Part shown: positions 9,194-18,869 of the stretch, piece by piece
How positions within the stretch are numbered: position 1 is the stretch's first letter
Layout of the letters: every line of letters starts with the position of its first letter
Assembly: GCF_003290125.1 (NCBI RefSeq)
Contig: NZ_QMKH01000005.1
Span: forward strand, 1-64,000
Source of the DNA: Microvirga flavescens
GTDB taxonomy: Bacteria > Pseudomonadota > Alphaproteobacteria > Rhizobiales > Beijerinckiaceae
Length of the DNA: 64,000 nt
Direction of reading: 5' to 3'
Program-made: the position numbers and the translations under genes
The notes under the pieces: generated by a model
The model's input: the letters and a program-made list of their open reading frames with translations, nothing else
The model's database searches: none
Told to the model about the DNA's origin: nothing

Positions 9194-9757
9194 TTGAGGA
9201 TCGTCGGAGGACGTTGGCGCGGGCGCTCGCTCGCGGGCCCGAAATCGGACGCGATCCGTCCGACGTCGGACCGTCTGCGCGAATCGCTCTTCAACATTCT
9301 CCAGCACGGCTATGACGACCCGATCTCCGGCGCGCGCGTCATGGACCTGTTCGCCGGCACAGGCGCGATGGGGCTGGAAGCCCTTTCGCGCGGCGCCGCC
9401 TTCGCGCTCCTCGTCGACGAGGGCGCGGAAGCGCGCGGCCTGATCCGTGAGAATGTCGAGGCCTTAGGCGTCGGCGGCGCGACGCGCCTTTTCCGCCGCG
9501 ATGCCACGCGCATGGGCGAGGCTGCCCCCAACGCGCCCTTCTCCCTCGTTTTCTGCGATCCGCCCTATGGCAAGGACCTTGCGCCCAAGGCCCTGATGTC
9601 CTGCGCCGAAGGTGGCTGGCTGACCCCTGATGCCCTCATCATCGTCGAAGAGGCGCAAGGGGCCGAATTTTCCATGCCGGAAGGCTTTGAGGAAATCGAA
9701 CGGCGCGACTACGGGGAAACGAGCGTCGTGTTCGCCCGCTATCGCCCTGGCCCGTAG
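9194..9757 (+). CDS. rsmD: 16S rRNA (guanine(966)-N2)-methyltransferase
   Basis: S-adenosylmethionine-dependent methylation of G966 in 16S rRNA. The 187-aa protein opens with MRIVGGRWRGR, as RsmD proteins do, has the SAM-binding VMDLFAGTGAMGLE loop at about 50-62, and the catalytic DPPY at Asp122-Tyr125. The start is a TTG at 9194, 10 bp after the pseudouridine synthase stop. No ATG gives the expected N-terminus. The two rRNA-modifying enzymes are almost certainly co-transcribed. Confidence 0.93.
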   Translation: MRIVGGRWRGRSLAGPKSDAIRPTSDRLRESLFNILQHGYDDPISGARVMDLFAGTGAMGLEALSRGAAFALLVDEGAEARGLIRENVEALGVGGATRLFRRDATRMGEAAPNAPFSLVFCDPPYGKDLAPKALMSCAEGGWLTPDALIIVEEAQGAEFSMPEGFEEIERRDYGETSVVFARYRPGP

Positions 9758-9839
9758 CCGGAGCCACTGCCCCGGCCCTGAGGCTCGCCCATCTGCCGAT
9801 GCCATTATTAGATAGCGTTGCTACCCCTTCCGGCGGAGT

Positions 9840-9860
9840 TGCATCCGTTTGTCTGATGCA
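9840..9860. promoter_or_regulatory. Dyad TGCATC-N9-GATGCA
   Basis: A perfect 6-bp dyad around a 9-bp spacer, in the 405-bp gap (9758-10162) between rsmD and the XRE regulator gene. Its shape fits a repressor or activator site; nothing identifies the protein. The rest of the gap holds no convincing gene, only a small GGCC-TTTC-GGCC hairpin near 9920 and the larger inverted repeat at 10062. Confidence 0.35.
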
Positions 9861-10061
9861 CGAAGGTCGACAACAAGACGACCGACAAAAACGACACGGA
9901 AGAATGTTCCACAAGGGACGGCCTTTCGGCCACGAAGAAGGCACATTTCCCAATCCTAATCTTCACTTGGTTCAAGATCGGCATGACGTGCGAGGTGACA
10001 CTTCACGGCAGCGGATTGTCGGTAGAAACTGTCGGATGAAAATCGAGCGAGTTGACGTTTC

Positions 10062-10089
10062 GGAAGGGATCTGAATTCGCATCCCTTCC
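10062..10089. promoter_or_regulatory. Inverted repeat upstream of the XRE regulator
   Basis: GGAAGGGAT (10062-10070) and ATCCCTTCC (10081-10089) form a perfect 9-bp dyad with a 10-bp spacer, 73 bp before the regulator's start codon. No T-run follows, so an operator (possibly autoregulatory) is more likely than a terminator. This is inference. Confidence 0.45.
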
Positions 10090-10162
10090 CATCGTGAGAC
10101 TTTATTCATCCAACACATGAGAGTAGAGGTCGTCGAACGGCGAGCGCACGGGGGGCTTCCAG

Positions 10163-10621
10163 ATGGTGCGAAAGACAAAGTCGATAAAAATGGACAAGCA
10201 GCCCGGAAAACTGACGCCGAAGGTCCTGACGAAGCACGAATTCGGCAAGCGCCTACGCAAGCTGATGGCGGACAAGGGCTGGCATCAGAGCGAGCTCGCG
10301 CGACAGGCCGGCCTGCAGCGCGACAGCGTTTCGACCTACATCAACGGCCGCTCCCTGCCGACCCCCTTGAGCCTGAACCGCCTGGCCGCCGCGCTCGGCG
10401 TCGCCGCCGAGGACCTGATCCCCAATCATCTCGAACAGAGCCTCGATCACCACAAGCCCGCCTTCGAGATGAAGGCGAGCGCCAGCGCGCCCGACATGGC
10501 CTGGGTCCGCGTCAACCGCCTCGTGACCTTCGACACGGCGGTGAAGATCGGCGAACTACTCCGCGCCGACAACGCCATCGTCGCCAAGCGCGCGGCGGCA
10601 GCGGAGCGCGAGAAGGAATAG
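10163..10621 (+). CDS. XRE-family helix-turn-helix regulator
   Basis: 152-aa DNA-binding protein. After a basic start of about 25 residues, residues 29-80 form a Cro/C1-type helix-turn-helix: FGKRLRKLMADKGWHQSEL, then the recognition helix around QRDSVSTYINGR, then LAAALGV. The C-terminal 60 residues (MAWVRVNRLVTFDTAVKIGELL) do not resemble a known effector domain. ATG 10163 follows a ggggggc stretch. The gene is monocistronic, and the dyad at 10062-10089 is a candidate for its own operator. Targets are unknown. Confidence 0.85.
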   Translation: MVRKTKSIKMDKQPGKLTPKVLTKHEFGKRLRKLMADKGWHQSELARQAGLQRDSVSTYINGRSLPTPLSLNRLAAALGVAAEDLIPNHLEQSLDHHKPAFEMKASASAPDMAWVRVNRLVTFDTAVKIGELLRADNAIVAKRAAAAEREKE

Positions 10622-10645
10622 CGGCGGCCCGACTTTAGACAGGCT

Positions 10646-11434
10646 TTACGTCGAGCCTGCTGTTCTGCGGCTCTCCGGAACTGCGACCTTGCGCGCGGAT
10701 TTCCTGACACCCCACACGCTAATCCAGAGACCAAAAGTTCCGAGCAGGAGTGACAAAAGCCAGAGATGGGCGGAAAGCCCTGCGAACATCGCGAACATGA
10801 AACTCAAGCCTGCAAACAAGCAATAAATCACGAGTCCGGCGATCAGGAAGAATGCCCGCGCGACCCAAAGGCACACGACTGATGGAGAACTGAGACGCAG
10901 CGGCACGACGAAGATCGCCGCTCCTGCCGCAGCAAGGCCCGTGAGCACGAGAAAGAACGGGATGTGCATGGTGGCTTGCGCGAGAGTCGCAGACCAGAAC
11001 TCGCTCGACGTCGCCTCGCGGACGGAGAACCCCCAGTCTTCAACCTCCCCCTCCAAGGCCCAGTCATCTGTTCTATCGCGCGGTTGCGCGGTGGATTGTT
11101 CTGCTCCCTCACGGAAGGACGCAGGGTCCAATGTAAGTGTGCTGACCGACCAGAGATCGACAATGATGCAGTGACGTTCGGCATCGCAGGAAACAACAAG
11201 CGAATAGAACTTCGGCCCGCGCGCGATAAGCCGCCCTTTTCCATCGACGAGGATTGGCCTCACCGGATCGGTGACAATAACGCCATCCCCATGAAGCAGC
11301 CTCACCTCGCCGATCTGTCCATCGGGCAAGCGTATCTTTTCAACCTGAGAATAATAAGGACGATGCGCGTGAGCGGGATCGCTTACGACGACGGCAAGAA
11401 CGAGCGCGAGGATAAAGGCGGCGGCGTATTTCAT
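10646..11434 (-). CDS. Membrane protein of unknown function
   Basis: 262 aa. An N-terminal signal peptide (residues 1-23, ending AHA) is followed by a periplasmic domain of about 130 residues, then three hydrophobic segments at about 158-180, 190-215 and 215-240, and a basic C-terminus. I recognise no family. The soluble part has a single close Cys pair (SCDAERHC). It is convergent with the XRE regulator (24 bp between the stops) and is probably transcribed alone. Confidence 0.75.
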   Translation of the reverse strand: MKYAAAFILALVLAVVVSDPAHAHRPYYSQVEKIRLPDGQIGEVRLLHGDGVIVTDPVRPILVDGKGRLIARGPKFYSLVVSCDAERHCIIVDLWSVSTLTLDPASFREGAEQSTAQPRDRTDDWALEGEVEDWGFSVREATSSEFWSATLAQATMHIPFFLVLTGLAAAGAAIFVVPLRLSSPSVVCLWVARAFFLIAGLVIYCLFAGLSFMFAMFAGLSAHLWLLSLLLGTFGLWISVWGVRKSARKVAVPESRRTAGST

Positions 11435-11513
11435 GCACGAAGCTAGCGGCCTTGTAGAGGCGTGACACCTCCATGATCGAACAGGACCTTACGTCCTGCT
11501 CCGCACTCTTTCT

Positions 11514-13361
11514 TCACCGCCGTCCGAACAGCCGTTCGATATCCGCGAGCTTCAGTTCAACGTAAGTGGGACGGCCATGGTTGCATTGGCCTGAGAGCGG
11601 TGTCGTTTCCATTTCGCGCAGGAGCGCATTCATCTCTTCCGGCTTGAGCCGCCGTCCGGCGCGCACGGAGCCGTGGCAGGACATGCGGGAGAGGACGGCG
11701 TCGAGGCGCTCTTCCAGCGGACTTGCGCCCTGCCCCCACTCAGAAAGCGCATCGGCGACATCCTGCACCAGCGCCTTGATGCGTCCTCCGGCAAGAGCCG
11801 AGGGCACCTCACGCACGAGGAGCGCGCCGGGGCCAAAGCCTTCGACGACGAGGCCGAGACTTTCCAGGGTCGCGGCTTCCGCCAGAACACGGTCAGCATC
11901 CACTGGATCGAGATCCACCACCTCCGGAATGAGCAGCATCTGGCGCGCGATGCCTGACGCCGCGCGTTCGCGCTTCAAACGCTCATAGACGAGGCGCTCA
12001 TGCGCCGCGTGCTGATCGACGATCACGATGCCGTCCTGCGTCTGCGCGACGATGTAGGTGCCGTGGATCTGCGCGCGCGCCGCGCCGAGCGGCGCTTCCT
12101 CCGCGAACGGATCCAGCTCGGCGAGCGTTGCGCGGCTGTCGGCGGAAGGCATTGCGATGTCGGGCAACAGACTCTGCGTTTCCGCCAGCCCCGCTGTGCG
12201 CGGCCCTTGATCGAGCGGAGCCTGCCAGCCGGAAAACGCATCCGCCGGACGGATCGGCGCGGGACGGAAATGCACTGCCGATGAATAGCCGCGCGAGGGC
12301 AGCGGCGCTCCTTGCGGGCGCAGGTTCTCCAACGTGCGCGTGCCGCCCGTCGTCGCGGAGCGGAAACCGAAACGGGTGATCGCTTCCTTGATCGCAGCGA
12401 CAACGAAACCGCGCACGAAATTCGGATCGCGGAAGCGCACTTCAGTCTTCGCCGGATGCACGTTCACGTCCACTGCACCCGGATCGAGATCGATCATCAG
12501 CGCAAGCACCGGATGACGGTCGGAGGCCATCACATCGGCATAGGCTCCGCGCACCGCGCCGAGCAACAGCTTGTCGCGCACGGGCCTGCCGTTGACGACG
12601 AAATGCACATGGGTGGACGCGCCGCGATGGAATGTCGGCAGGCTCGCGAAGCCGTGCAAGTGCACACCCTCGCGCGCCACGTCGATGGGCATGGCGTTGT
12701 CGTTGAACTCGGAGCCCAACACACGCGACAGGCGGCGCAGCGCGCCGAGTTCGCCCTCCGGCTCGGGCGGATAGGTGAGCGCGGTCAGATGCTCGCCCGC
12801 AAGCGTGAAGCGGATCTCGGGATGCGCGACGGCGAGGCGCTTAATGATTTCCGCTACCGCCTGTGCTTCCGAACGGTCGCTCTTCAGAAACTTCAGACGT
12901 GCGGGCGTCGCGGCGAAGAGATCGGTCACCTCGATGCGCGTGCCTTTCGGCGCGGAGGCAGGCCGCACGGGGCCCCTCTCGCCGGCCTCCACGACGATGG
13001 ACGAACCCGTCTCGGCATCCGCCGTGCGTGTGGTGATGGAAAGTCGCGCCACTGCGCCGATGGAAGGCAAGGCCTCGCCGCGAAAGCCCAGCGTCTGAAT
13101 GGCGAAGAGATCGCCATCGGGAATTTTGGATGTCGCATGCCGCTCGACGGCAAGCCCCAGATCCTCTGGAGTCATGCCGTGCCCGTCATCGACGACGCGG
13201 ATGAGGCGGCGGCCGCCGCCCTCAACCGTCACCTCGATGGAGGTCGCGCCCGCATCGATGGCGTTCTCGACCAATTCCTTCACGGCGGCGGCGGGACGCT
13301 CCACCACCTCGCCCGCGGCAATGCGGTCGACAAGGATTGGATCGAGGCGGCGAACAGACAT
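11514..13361 (-). CDS. mutL: DNA mismatch repair protein MutL
   Basis: Links MutS mismatch recognition to strand removal. 615 aa. The N-terminal GHKL ATPase has [11 protein letters not shown] (Glu32-Asn33 region), DDGHGM and the RHATSKI and [10 protein letters not shown] loops. After a variable linker, the C-terminal dimerisation domain carries DQHA(X)2E(X)4E starting at Asp449, plus CNHGRP near the C-terminus. These are the metal-site motifs of MutL proteins that nick DNA themselves, as in bacteria lacking MutH. The gene ends a minus-strand run after pgi, 14 bp from it. Confidence 0.97.
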   Translation of the reverse strand: MSVRRLDPILVDRIAAGEVVERPAAAVKELVENAIDAGATSIEVTVEGGGRRLIRVVDDGHGMTPEDLGLAVERHATSKIPDGDLFAIQTLGFRGEALPSIGAVARLSITTRTADAETGSSIVVEAGERGPVRPASAPKGTRIEVTDLFAATPARLKFLKSDRSEAQAVAEIIKRLAVAHPEIRFTLAGEHLTALTYPPEPEGELGALRRLSRVLGSEFNDNAMPIDVAREGVHLHGFASLPTFHRGASTHVHFVVNGRPVRDKLLLGAVRGAYADVMASDRHPVLALMIDLDPGAVDVNVHPAKTEVRFRDPNFVRGFVVAAIKEAITRFGFRSATTGGTRTLENLRPQGAPLPSRGYSSAVHFRPAPIRPADAFSGWQAPLDQGPRTAGLAETQSLLPDIAMPSADSRATLAELDPFAEEAPLGAARAQIHGTYIVAQTQDGIVIVDQHAAHERLVYERLKRERAASGIARQMLLIPEVVDLDPVDADRVLAEAATLESLGLVVEGFGPGALLVREVPSALAGGRIKALVQDVADALSEWGQGASPLEERLDAVLSRMSCHGSVRAGRRLKPEEMNALLREMETTPLSGQCNHGRPTYVELKLADIERLFGRR

Positions 13362-13375
13362 GCGAGCGCCGCTTT

Positions 13376-14695
13376 CTAGTTCGCCTGAGCGAGATACTTC
13401 TTCGCCAGGATCTTGCCCTCTTCCACCGCGGGCTGATCGAACGGATCGACCCCGAGCGCGTAGCCGGCGAGGATCGTCTCCAGCATGAAGTGCATGAGCA
13501 ATTCGCCGAGCGCGCGCTCGTCGAGTTTCTCGATATGGATGCGGCGGGTCGGGCGGCTGTTCTTCGCGAGCGTGTCCGCCGTCGCGCGGCCCTGCGCGGC
13601 GACGAGATCGCCGATGCGCTTGCCGGCAAAGCCCGGCTCGCCCGCGCGCTGCGCCAGCTTCTCGTCGATCAGCGGTCCATGACCCGCGACGCCCGTGGTC
13701 ATGATGGTGAAGAGCTTGTCGTTAGGACCCGCGAGATAAAGCTGCAGCTGGCTGTGCTGATCGACGGGGCCGATGGCGGCGACGGGCTGCGAGCCCTTGC
13801 CGTCCTTGCCCACACTCTCGGCCCAGAGCTGCACCCACCAGCGGGTGAAGCGCTCGAGACGGTCCGCATAGGCCATCGTGACGGTGATGTTTCTGTCTTC
13901 GAGCGCCATCGCGACATTGAGCGCGGCGCCTACGGCGGCGGGCGCATCGGCAGCGGCGCGGCCCGCACGGAAGGGTTCATAGGCATCAGACGCGCCCTGG
14001 CGGATCGCAGCGATGTCGAGGCCGAGCACCGCGGCGGGGAGAAGCCCCACATTGGTGAGCACCGAATAGCGCCCGCCAATGCCGGTGTGATGCTCGAGGA
14101 AGCGCACGCCCTCCGGCTCCAAAAGGTCACGGAGCGCATTCTTGCCCCCGGCCTTTCGTGGCTCCGACAGGCCAAGGAACACCTCGCCCGGCTGCGCCTT
14201 GAGGCCCGCCTTCTCAAGCGCGCTGAGCACCGCGATGGTCTGCATCAGCGTCTCGCCCGTGCCGCCCGACTTTGAAATGGCGACGAAGCGCGTCGAGGAC
14301 AAAGGCAGGCGATGGAGAATGTGGTCGAAGGTGATGGGGTCGAGGTTGTCGAGGAAGTGCACGCGCGGCCCGTCCGCGAAGCGCCCGACGCCGGGCACCG
14401 CGTAGTCCTTCAGCTGTGCCAGCGTCTGGCCGCCGAGGCTCGAGCCGCCGGTGCCGAGAAAAACAACGTCCGTCGCATCCCGCCGGAGCCACGCCGCCGC
14501 CTCGCGGATGGATTCGAGATCCTCCGTCGTGCGCGGCATGTGCAGGAGAGGCAGCGTGCCCGTCGCATCCTGTTCCGCCAGCCGCTTCATGCCCGTGCCG
14601 ACGGCGACCAGGGCGGCGTCCAAAGCCGTCCGAGGCAGCCCGCCTTCGCCGATATTGGAAGCCAGCGCCAGATCGATGGATTGCTGCAGGGGCAT
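13376..14695 (-). CDS. pgi: Glucose-6-phosphate isomerase
   Basis: Interconverts glucose-6-phosphate and fructose-6-phosphate in the cytoplasm. At 439 aa it is shorter than the E. coli type (about 550) and fits the compact bacterial form. Sugar-phosphate binding motifs are visible: [12 protein letters not shown] at about 82-93, [10 protein letters not shown], and the late DQHSQLQLY. Start ATG 14695 (MPLQQSIDL) is preferred; an ATG 30 bp upstream would add a hydrophobic stub not expected in this family. It sits just upstream of mutL and downstream of the M16 peptidase pair. Confidence 0.93.
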   Translation of the reverse strand: MPLQQSIDLALASNIGEGGLPRTALDAALVAVGTGMKRLAEQDATGTLPLLHMPRTTEDLESIREAAAWLRRDATDVVFLGTGGSSLGGQTLAQLKDYAVPGVGRFADGPRVHFLDNLDPITFDHILHRLPLSSTRFVAISKSGGTGETLMQTIAVLSALEKAGLKAQPGEVFLGLSEPRKAGGKNALRDLLEPEGVRFLEHHTGIGGRYSVLTNVGLLPAAVLGLDIAAIRQGASDAYEPFRAGRAAADAPAAVGAALNVAMALEDRNITVTMAYADRLERFTRWWVQLWAESVGKDGKGSQPVAAIGPVDQHSQLQLYLAGPNDKLFTIMTTGVAGHGPLIDEKLAQRAGEPGFAGKRIGDLVAAQGRATADTLAKNSRPTRRIHIEKLDERALGELLMHFMLETILAGYALGVDPFDQPAVEEGKILAKKYLAQAN

Positions 14696-14777
14696 GAAAT
14701 GCTCCGATTCGAAAAATGGGAGCATGACATTAAGCCAGCGGAGGGCGCGGGGCTAGGCCCGCCCGCTCCGAGACCTC

Positions 14778-16055
14778 TTAAAGCCCCGTCGGCCGCCCCG
14801 CGATGACGGTCAGGAGCTTGCCGTCGCCGATGATGCGGTCCGCGGCCTGGCGGATATCGTCCTGCGTGACGGCTTTGACGAGGGAGTTGCGGCGGGCGAT
14901 GTAGTCGATGCCGAGCCCCTCGAAGGCGATCTGCACGAGGGTGTGGGCGATCTTCGTCGAAGTGTCGAAGCCGAGCGCATAGGAGCCGACGAGGTAATCC
15001 TTCGCCTTCTGCAGCTCGTCGTCAGAGGGACCCTTGCCCTTCAATGCGAGCATCTCATCGGTGATCACGTCGAGACATTCGCCGACACGCTCGTTCTTCG
15101 TCGCGGTATAGCCCCACGTCATCGCGGCGGCACGATAGCTCACGAGCGAAGAGCCGACGCTGTAGGCAAGGCCGCGCTTCTCGCGCACTTCCTGAAACAG
15201 GCGCGACGTGAACGCGCCGCCGCCGAGAATGTGGTTCAACACGTAAGCCGGAACGAAATCAGGATCGCGCCAGGCGATGCCCGTGGTGCCGAAGCGAATG
15301 ACCGATTGCGGCACGTCGAGATCGACGATGAAACGCTCACCGCGATTTTGCAGAACCGCCGGTTCGATGATCGTCAGCGGCTTCGCCTCAGGCAAATCGC
15401 CGAAGACCTTGTCGAGAAGATGTGTCAGGCGCTCCGCATCGATGGCGCCGACAACCGCGATCTTCACACGCCCGCGCGCGATGATGGCGCGGTGCATGGC
15501 GATGAGATCATCGCGGGTGATCGCCGTCACGCTCTCGATGGTGCCGCCCGTCGGACGGCCGTAAGGATGGCCGGGGAAGCCTTCCTCGAAGAAGCGACGG
15601 GTTGCCATCACGCCGGGATCGTTCTGCTGGTAACGCAGGCCCGCGATGCTCTGCGCGCGAACGCGCTCGATGGCTTCCTGATCGAAGCGCGGCTCCATGA
15701 GCGCCAGGCGCAACAGCTCGAACGCCTCATCCGCGTGCTTCACAAGCGTCTTCAACGAACCGCCGAGGGCATCGTTACCCGCGTTGAACGAAAGCTCGAT
15801 GGCGTGCGCCGCGAGACGTTCCTGAAACGCGTCTGAATCGTATTCGCCCGCACCCTCATCGAGAAGGCGCGAGAGCATCTGAGCGACGCCGGGCTTGTTC
15901 ACAGGGTCGTGCGCGGAGCCGCCTTCGAAGGTGAAGGCGACGGCGATCAGCGGCACGACATCGGATTCGACATGCCAGACCTCGACCCCAGCGGGGGTCG
16001 TCAGCGCCGTCACTTTGGTTGGAGACGCGGATATGGTTTCGACGGAAGCGGTCAT
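14778..16055 (-). CDS. M16 peptidase family, non-catalytic (R/Y) subunit
   Basis: 425-aa two-domain M16 protein, probably acting with its upstream neighbour. At the position of the zinc motif HxxEH it reads QMLSR (residues 59-63), so it cannot bind the catalytic zinc. It does keep the R-Y element (KRGLAYSVGS) of the C-terminal domain, which supports substrate binding in two-subunit M16B enzymes. Start ATG 16055 is chosen over an ATG 15 bp upstream. It begins 25 bp after the neighbour's stop, so co-translation is likely. The substrate is unknown; it may be a peptide or a processed precursor. Confidence 0.88.
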   Translation of the reverse strand: MTASVETISASPTKVTALTTPAGVEVWHVESDVVPLIAVAFTFEGGSAHDPVNKPGVAQMLSRLLDEGAGEYDSDAFQERLAAHAIELSFNAGNDALGGSLKTLVKHADEAFELLRLALMEPRFDQEAIERVRAQSIAGLRYQQNDPGVMATRRFFEEGFPGHPYGRPTGGTIESVTAITRDDLIAMHRAIIARGRVKIAVVGAIDAERLTHLLDKVFGDLPEAKPLTIIEPAVLQNRGERFIVDLDVPQSVIRFGTTGIAWRDPDFVPAYVLNHILGGGAFTSRLFQEVREKRGLAYSVGSSLVSYRAAAMTWGYTATKNERVGECLDVITDEMLALKGKGPSDDELQKAKDYLVGSYALGFDTSTKIAHTLVQIAFEGLGIDYIARRNSLVKAVTQDDIRQAADRIIGDGKLLTVIAGRPTGL

Positions 16056-16080
16056 GGAGATCCCGTACAATATGCGCTCG

Positions 16081-17409
16081 TTACGCGACCGGCTTCAGAT
16101 AGCCGGTGACGGAGCGGCGCGGCAGCAGAAAGCGCTCGGCGACAGAGGCGAGATCGTCCTTGAGTACGGCTTCGATCTCAATCGGCCAGCGGCGCACATC
16201 CTCGATGGTTTCGCCGATGGCGAGGGCCGAACCGTAGATGCGCGCGAGCGAGGATTGGCTGTCGGTGGAATAGATCGACTCGGCGACAAGACGCGTCTTG
16301 GCGCGCTCGATGGCATCGAAGTCGAGCGCCTCGGCAACCGCGTGCTTCAGCGTTTCATCGACAGCGGCTTCGAGTTGCTCGAGGGAAACGCCTTGGGCGG
16401 GAACCGCGTAAACGCAGAAGCGCGTTTCCTCCATCGCGGAGGCCATGTACCACGCGCCGGCATTCACCGCGAGGCCGCGCTCCAGAACGAGCTTGCGGTA
16501 GAGATAGGAGGTCGGCCCGCCGCCGATCACCTCGGCCAGAAGATCGAGCGAGAAACAATCGCGCCCTTCCGCCGTGCCCGCAGAGGGAACGAGATAGAGG
16601 CGCTGCAGCGTCGGCTGCTCCACCTTGGGATCGGACACGGTGATGTGACGCGCCGCGACCGGCTCCGGCTCGCGCGGGCGAAAGCGCACGGGCCGCGCGC
16701 CACGCGGCGCGACACGGCCATAGGTGTCATCCGCAAGGCGGCGCACGTCATCCACCGTCACATCGCCGGCAACGACGAGAATGGCGTTCTCCGGCGTGTA
16801 GAAACGATTGTAGTAATCGAGCGCATGGGTGCGATCGAGCTTCTCGATCTCGTGCATCCAGCCGATGATCGGAATGCCATACGGATGATGCAGAAAGAGC
16901 GATGCCGCCATGGCCTCAGAGAGCTGCGAGGCCGGATCGGTCTCCACACGCATGCGGCGTTCTTCGAGAACGACGTCTCGCTCAGGGCCGATGACGGATT
17001 CGTCCAGCACGAGGTTGGACATGCGGTCCGCCTCGAACTCCATCATGGTCTTGAGGTTCTCGCGGGCGGTGCGCTGGAAATAGGCGGTGTAGTCGAAGGA
17101 GGTGAAGGCGTTCTCCTGGCCGCCGAGGGCAGAGACGATCTTCGAGAATTCACCCGCCGGATGCTTCTCGGTGCCCTTGAACATCAGGTGTTCGAGAAAG
17201 TGGGCGATGCCCGATTGCCCCAGCGGATCATCCGCCGAGCCGTTGCGATACCACACCATGTGGGTCGCCACCGGAACGCGGTGATCTGGGATGACAACGA
17301 CGTCGAGGCCGTTGTCGAGGGCGAAGGAGGAGACTTCCGGGCCGCCGCCTTCCGCGCGCCCCTTGGAGGGGGCGTCGGTACGCAATTCAAGCTTCGCGGC
17401 TGCATCCAT
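16081..17409 (-). CDS. M16 peptidase, catalytic zinc subunit
   Basis: 442-aa M16B metallopeptidase with an intact zinc site: HFLEH at His70-Glu73-His74, followed by the LMFKGT loop and a downstream acidic EFEADRM segment that should supply the third ligand. In its C-terminal half the R-Y motif is degenerate (ERGLAVNAG; Tyr replaced by Val), complementing the other subunit, which has R-Y but no zinc site. No signal peptide is seen, so it is probably cytoplasmic unless exported otherwise. A hairpin lies 30 bp upstream of its start. Confidence 0.92.
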   Translation of the reverse strand: MDAAAKLELRTDAPSKGRAEGGGPEVSSFALDNGLDVVVIPDHRVPVATHMVWYRNGSADDPLGQSGIAHFLEHLMFKGTEKHPAGEFSKIVSALGGQENAFTSFDYTAYFQRTARENLKTMMEFEADRMSNLVLDESVIGPERDVVLEERRMRVETDPASQLSEAMAASLFLHHPYGIPIIGWMHEIEKLDRTHALDYYNRFYTPENAILVVAGDVTVDDVRRLADDTYGRVAPRGARPVRFRPREPEPVAARHITVSDPKVEQPTLQRLYLVPSAGTAEGRDCFSLDLLAEVIGGGPTSYLYRKLVLERGLAVNAGAWYMASAMEETRFCVYAVPAQGVSLEQLEAAVDETLKHAVAEALDFDAIERAKTRLVAESIYSTDSQSSLARIYGSALAIGETIEDVRRWPIEIEAVLKDDLASVAERFLLPRRSVTGYLKPVA

Positions 17410-17438
17410 CGTTATAAACCTTAAGTATGCGGGTAAAT

Positions 17439-17457
17439 CCGTAGGAATTTCCTACGG
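17439..17457. promoter_or_regulatory. Palindrome upstream of the M16 pair
   Basis: CCGTAGGA and TCCTACGG form a perfect 8-bp stem around three bases, between the secreted-protein gene and the first M16 gene. It could be an operator or 5' leader hairpin for the peptidase operon. There is no T-run on the minus strand, so a terminator is less likely. Confidence 0.35.
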
Positions 17458-17569
17458 GACTTAAAGTCTTTTCGAAAACACGCAAGCGGAGCAGCACCCC
17501 TTGAAGGTGCGACACGATCTTCGCTTGCGGGAAAAAAGCCGGCCAGCCGACCGCGTCAGGGACGCAGTG

Positions 17570-18205
17570 TTACTGGTTCTGCTGCATGATGAAGCCGAGC
17601 GGGCTATCCGGATCGACAACCGGCTTCGGATCAACAGACGCCTTCAGCGGCGCGCCGTTCGCAGCCTTCAGGAGCGGGGCCGGCGGATCGCTCAGGTAGC
17701 GGCGCTCGAGCCCACCGTTCGCGAGCTGCAGATCCTCATCCTTCTTGGCGAAGGAGCGCAGCTCATCAGGGCTCATGACGCTCCTGTCGGCCTGGCGGCC
17801 CGTGGGCTCGGGCGCGTCGGTCCCACGAACATAGTTGTTCGGGTTGCGGTACTTGCGCATTTCCTCGACGGAAAGGCGCTTGCCCTGGCTGCTCTTGTAG
17901 AGTTCCGTTTCCGTCCAGGGCGTCCTGGCGTCCGCGGCGGCCTTGCGGGCGGCGATCACGTCAGGGTCCTTCGGCCAGTTGGCATTGGCTTCGGCATTGT
18001 TCCCCGGCACCGGCGGACGCAGATCCATCTTCGGTGGCAGAACCAGCGGGGCCCGCTCATGATAATTGATCGGGGGCTTTTCCTTGGGGATGATGCCGAT
18101 GCTGCCCAGAAGGCTCTTCATGGCCACGCCCTCCTCGGCCATTGCGCCCGAGGCAGCGAGGAGCGCAACGGCGCTCGCGCAAGCAAAGAGTTTCAAAGCC
18201 TTCAT
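17570..18205 (-). CDS. Secreted protein of unknown function
   Basis: 211 aa with a clear Sec signal peptide (residues 1-23, ending SGAMA). The mature part is Pro-, Lys- and Asp-rich, lacks cysteines and hydrophobic segments, and looks largely disordered or extended. I recognise no domain. It lies between lspA and the M16 pair; the nearby lspA handles lipoproteins, but this protein has no lipobox Cys. A periplasmic role is likely; nothing more can be said. Confidence 0.78.
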   Translation of the reverse strand: MKALKLFACASAVALLAASGAMAEEGVAMKSLLGSIGIIPKEKPPINYHERAPLVLPPKMDLRPPVPGNNAEANANWPKDPDVIAARKAAADARTPWTETELYKSSQGKRLSVEEMRKYRNPNNYVRGTDAPEPTGRQADRSVMSPDELRSFAKKDEDLQLANGGLERRYLSDPPAPLLKAANGAPLKASVDPKPVVDPDSPLGFIMQQNQ

Positions 18206-18299
18206 GGCACCACCACTTGGTTCTCAAAACAAATCGACTGGAACGCCTGATGTCCTATTCTGGCGAACATATGGCAGACGAACGCTTTCCTGCGTTGAA

Positions 18300-18869
18300 C
18301 TACCGTTTACGGCGCTTCTCCAACAGAAAAGAGTCATAAAGCAGTCCGACGACGCCTGCAACGATGGCGGCATCCGCCACGTTGAAGACGTACCAGGAAT
18401 ATGATCCTACGTGAAGCTGGATAAAATCGAACACCGCACCATAGGCCAGCCTGTCGATGACATTGCCGACAGCCCCGCCGGCGATCAAGCCGAGCGACAC
18501 CGCCAGCAGCCGGCCCGAGGCGCGGCGGATCCAGACCATGAGGCCGATGGCCGCCACGATGGACACCACGATCAGAAACCAGCGCCCGAGATCCGACTTC
18601 TGCTGGAACAGGCCGTAGGAGATGCCCCTGTTCCAGACCACGATGAGGTTGACGAAGGGCCCGAGCACGATGGGCTCGTTCACGGGAAGATCGACAACGA
18701 ACAGGGTATAGAGCTTCGTGACCTGATCGAGAACGAAAGTCAGGATCACGGCGGCAAAGCCGAGATGCGCCGCCGTGATGCGCTCCCAAAAGGACGGGAG
18801 GCGCTTCTGCTTCGCGGCAGGGGTTTTGTTCACGGCGGGAGTTTTGTTGACGACAGGTGTTTCGCTCAT
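18300..18869 (-). CDS. lspA: Lipoprotein signal peptidase (signal peptidase II)
   Basis: Inner-membrane aspartic protease that removes signal peptides from prolipoproteins. 189 aa with four hydrophobic segments; the catalytic aspartates are Asp139 (GNVIDR) and Asp166 (FNVADA). A cytoplasmic N-terminal extension of about 25 residues contains a duplicated VNKTPA motif, not usual in the family. Start ATG 18869 overlaps the ileS stop in an ATGA, the classic ileS-lspA coupling. Confidence 0.95.
   Translation of the reverse strand: MSETPVVNKTPAVNKTPAAKQKRLPSFWERITAAHLGFAAVILTFVLDQVTKLYTLFVVDLPVNEPIVLGPFVNLIVVWNRGISYGLFQQKSDLGRWFLIVVSIVAAIGLMVWIRRASGRLLAVSLGLIAGGAVGNVIDRLAYGAVFDFIQLHVGSYSWYVFNVADAAIVAGVVGLLYDSFLLEKRRKR

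Noticed and set aside
7093..9297. A 734-codon frame antisense to the pseudouridine synthase
   Set aside because: It mirrors the Arg-rich repeats, is Ala/Arg-rich and lacks any domain.
9799..10074. 91-codon frame between rsmD and the XRE gene
   Set aside because: No ribosome-binding site, no family resemblance, and it overlaps two inverted repeats.
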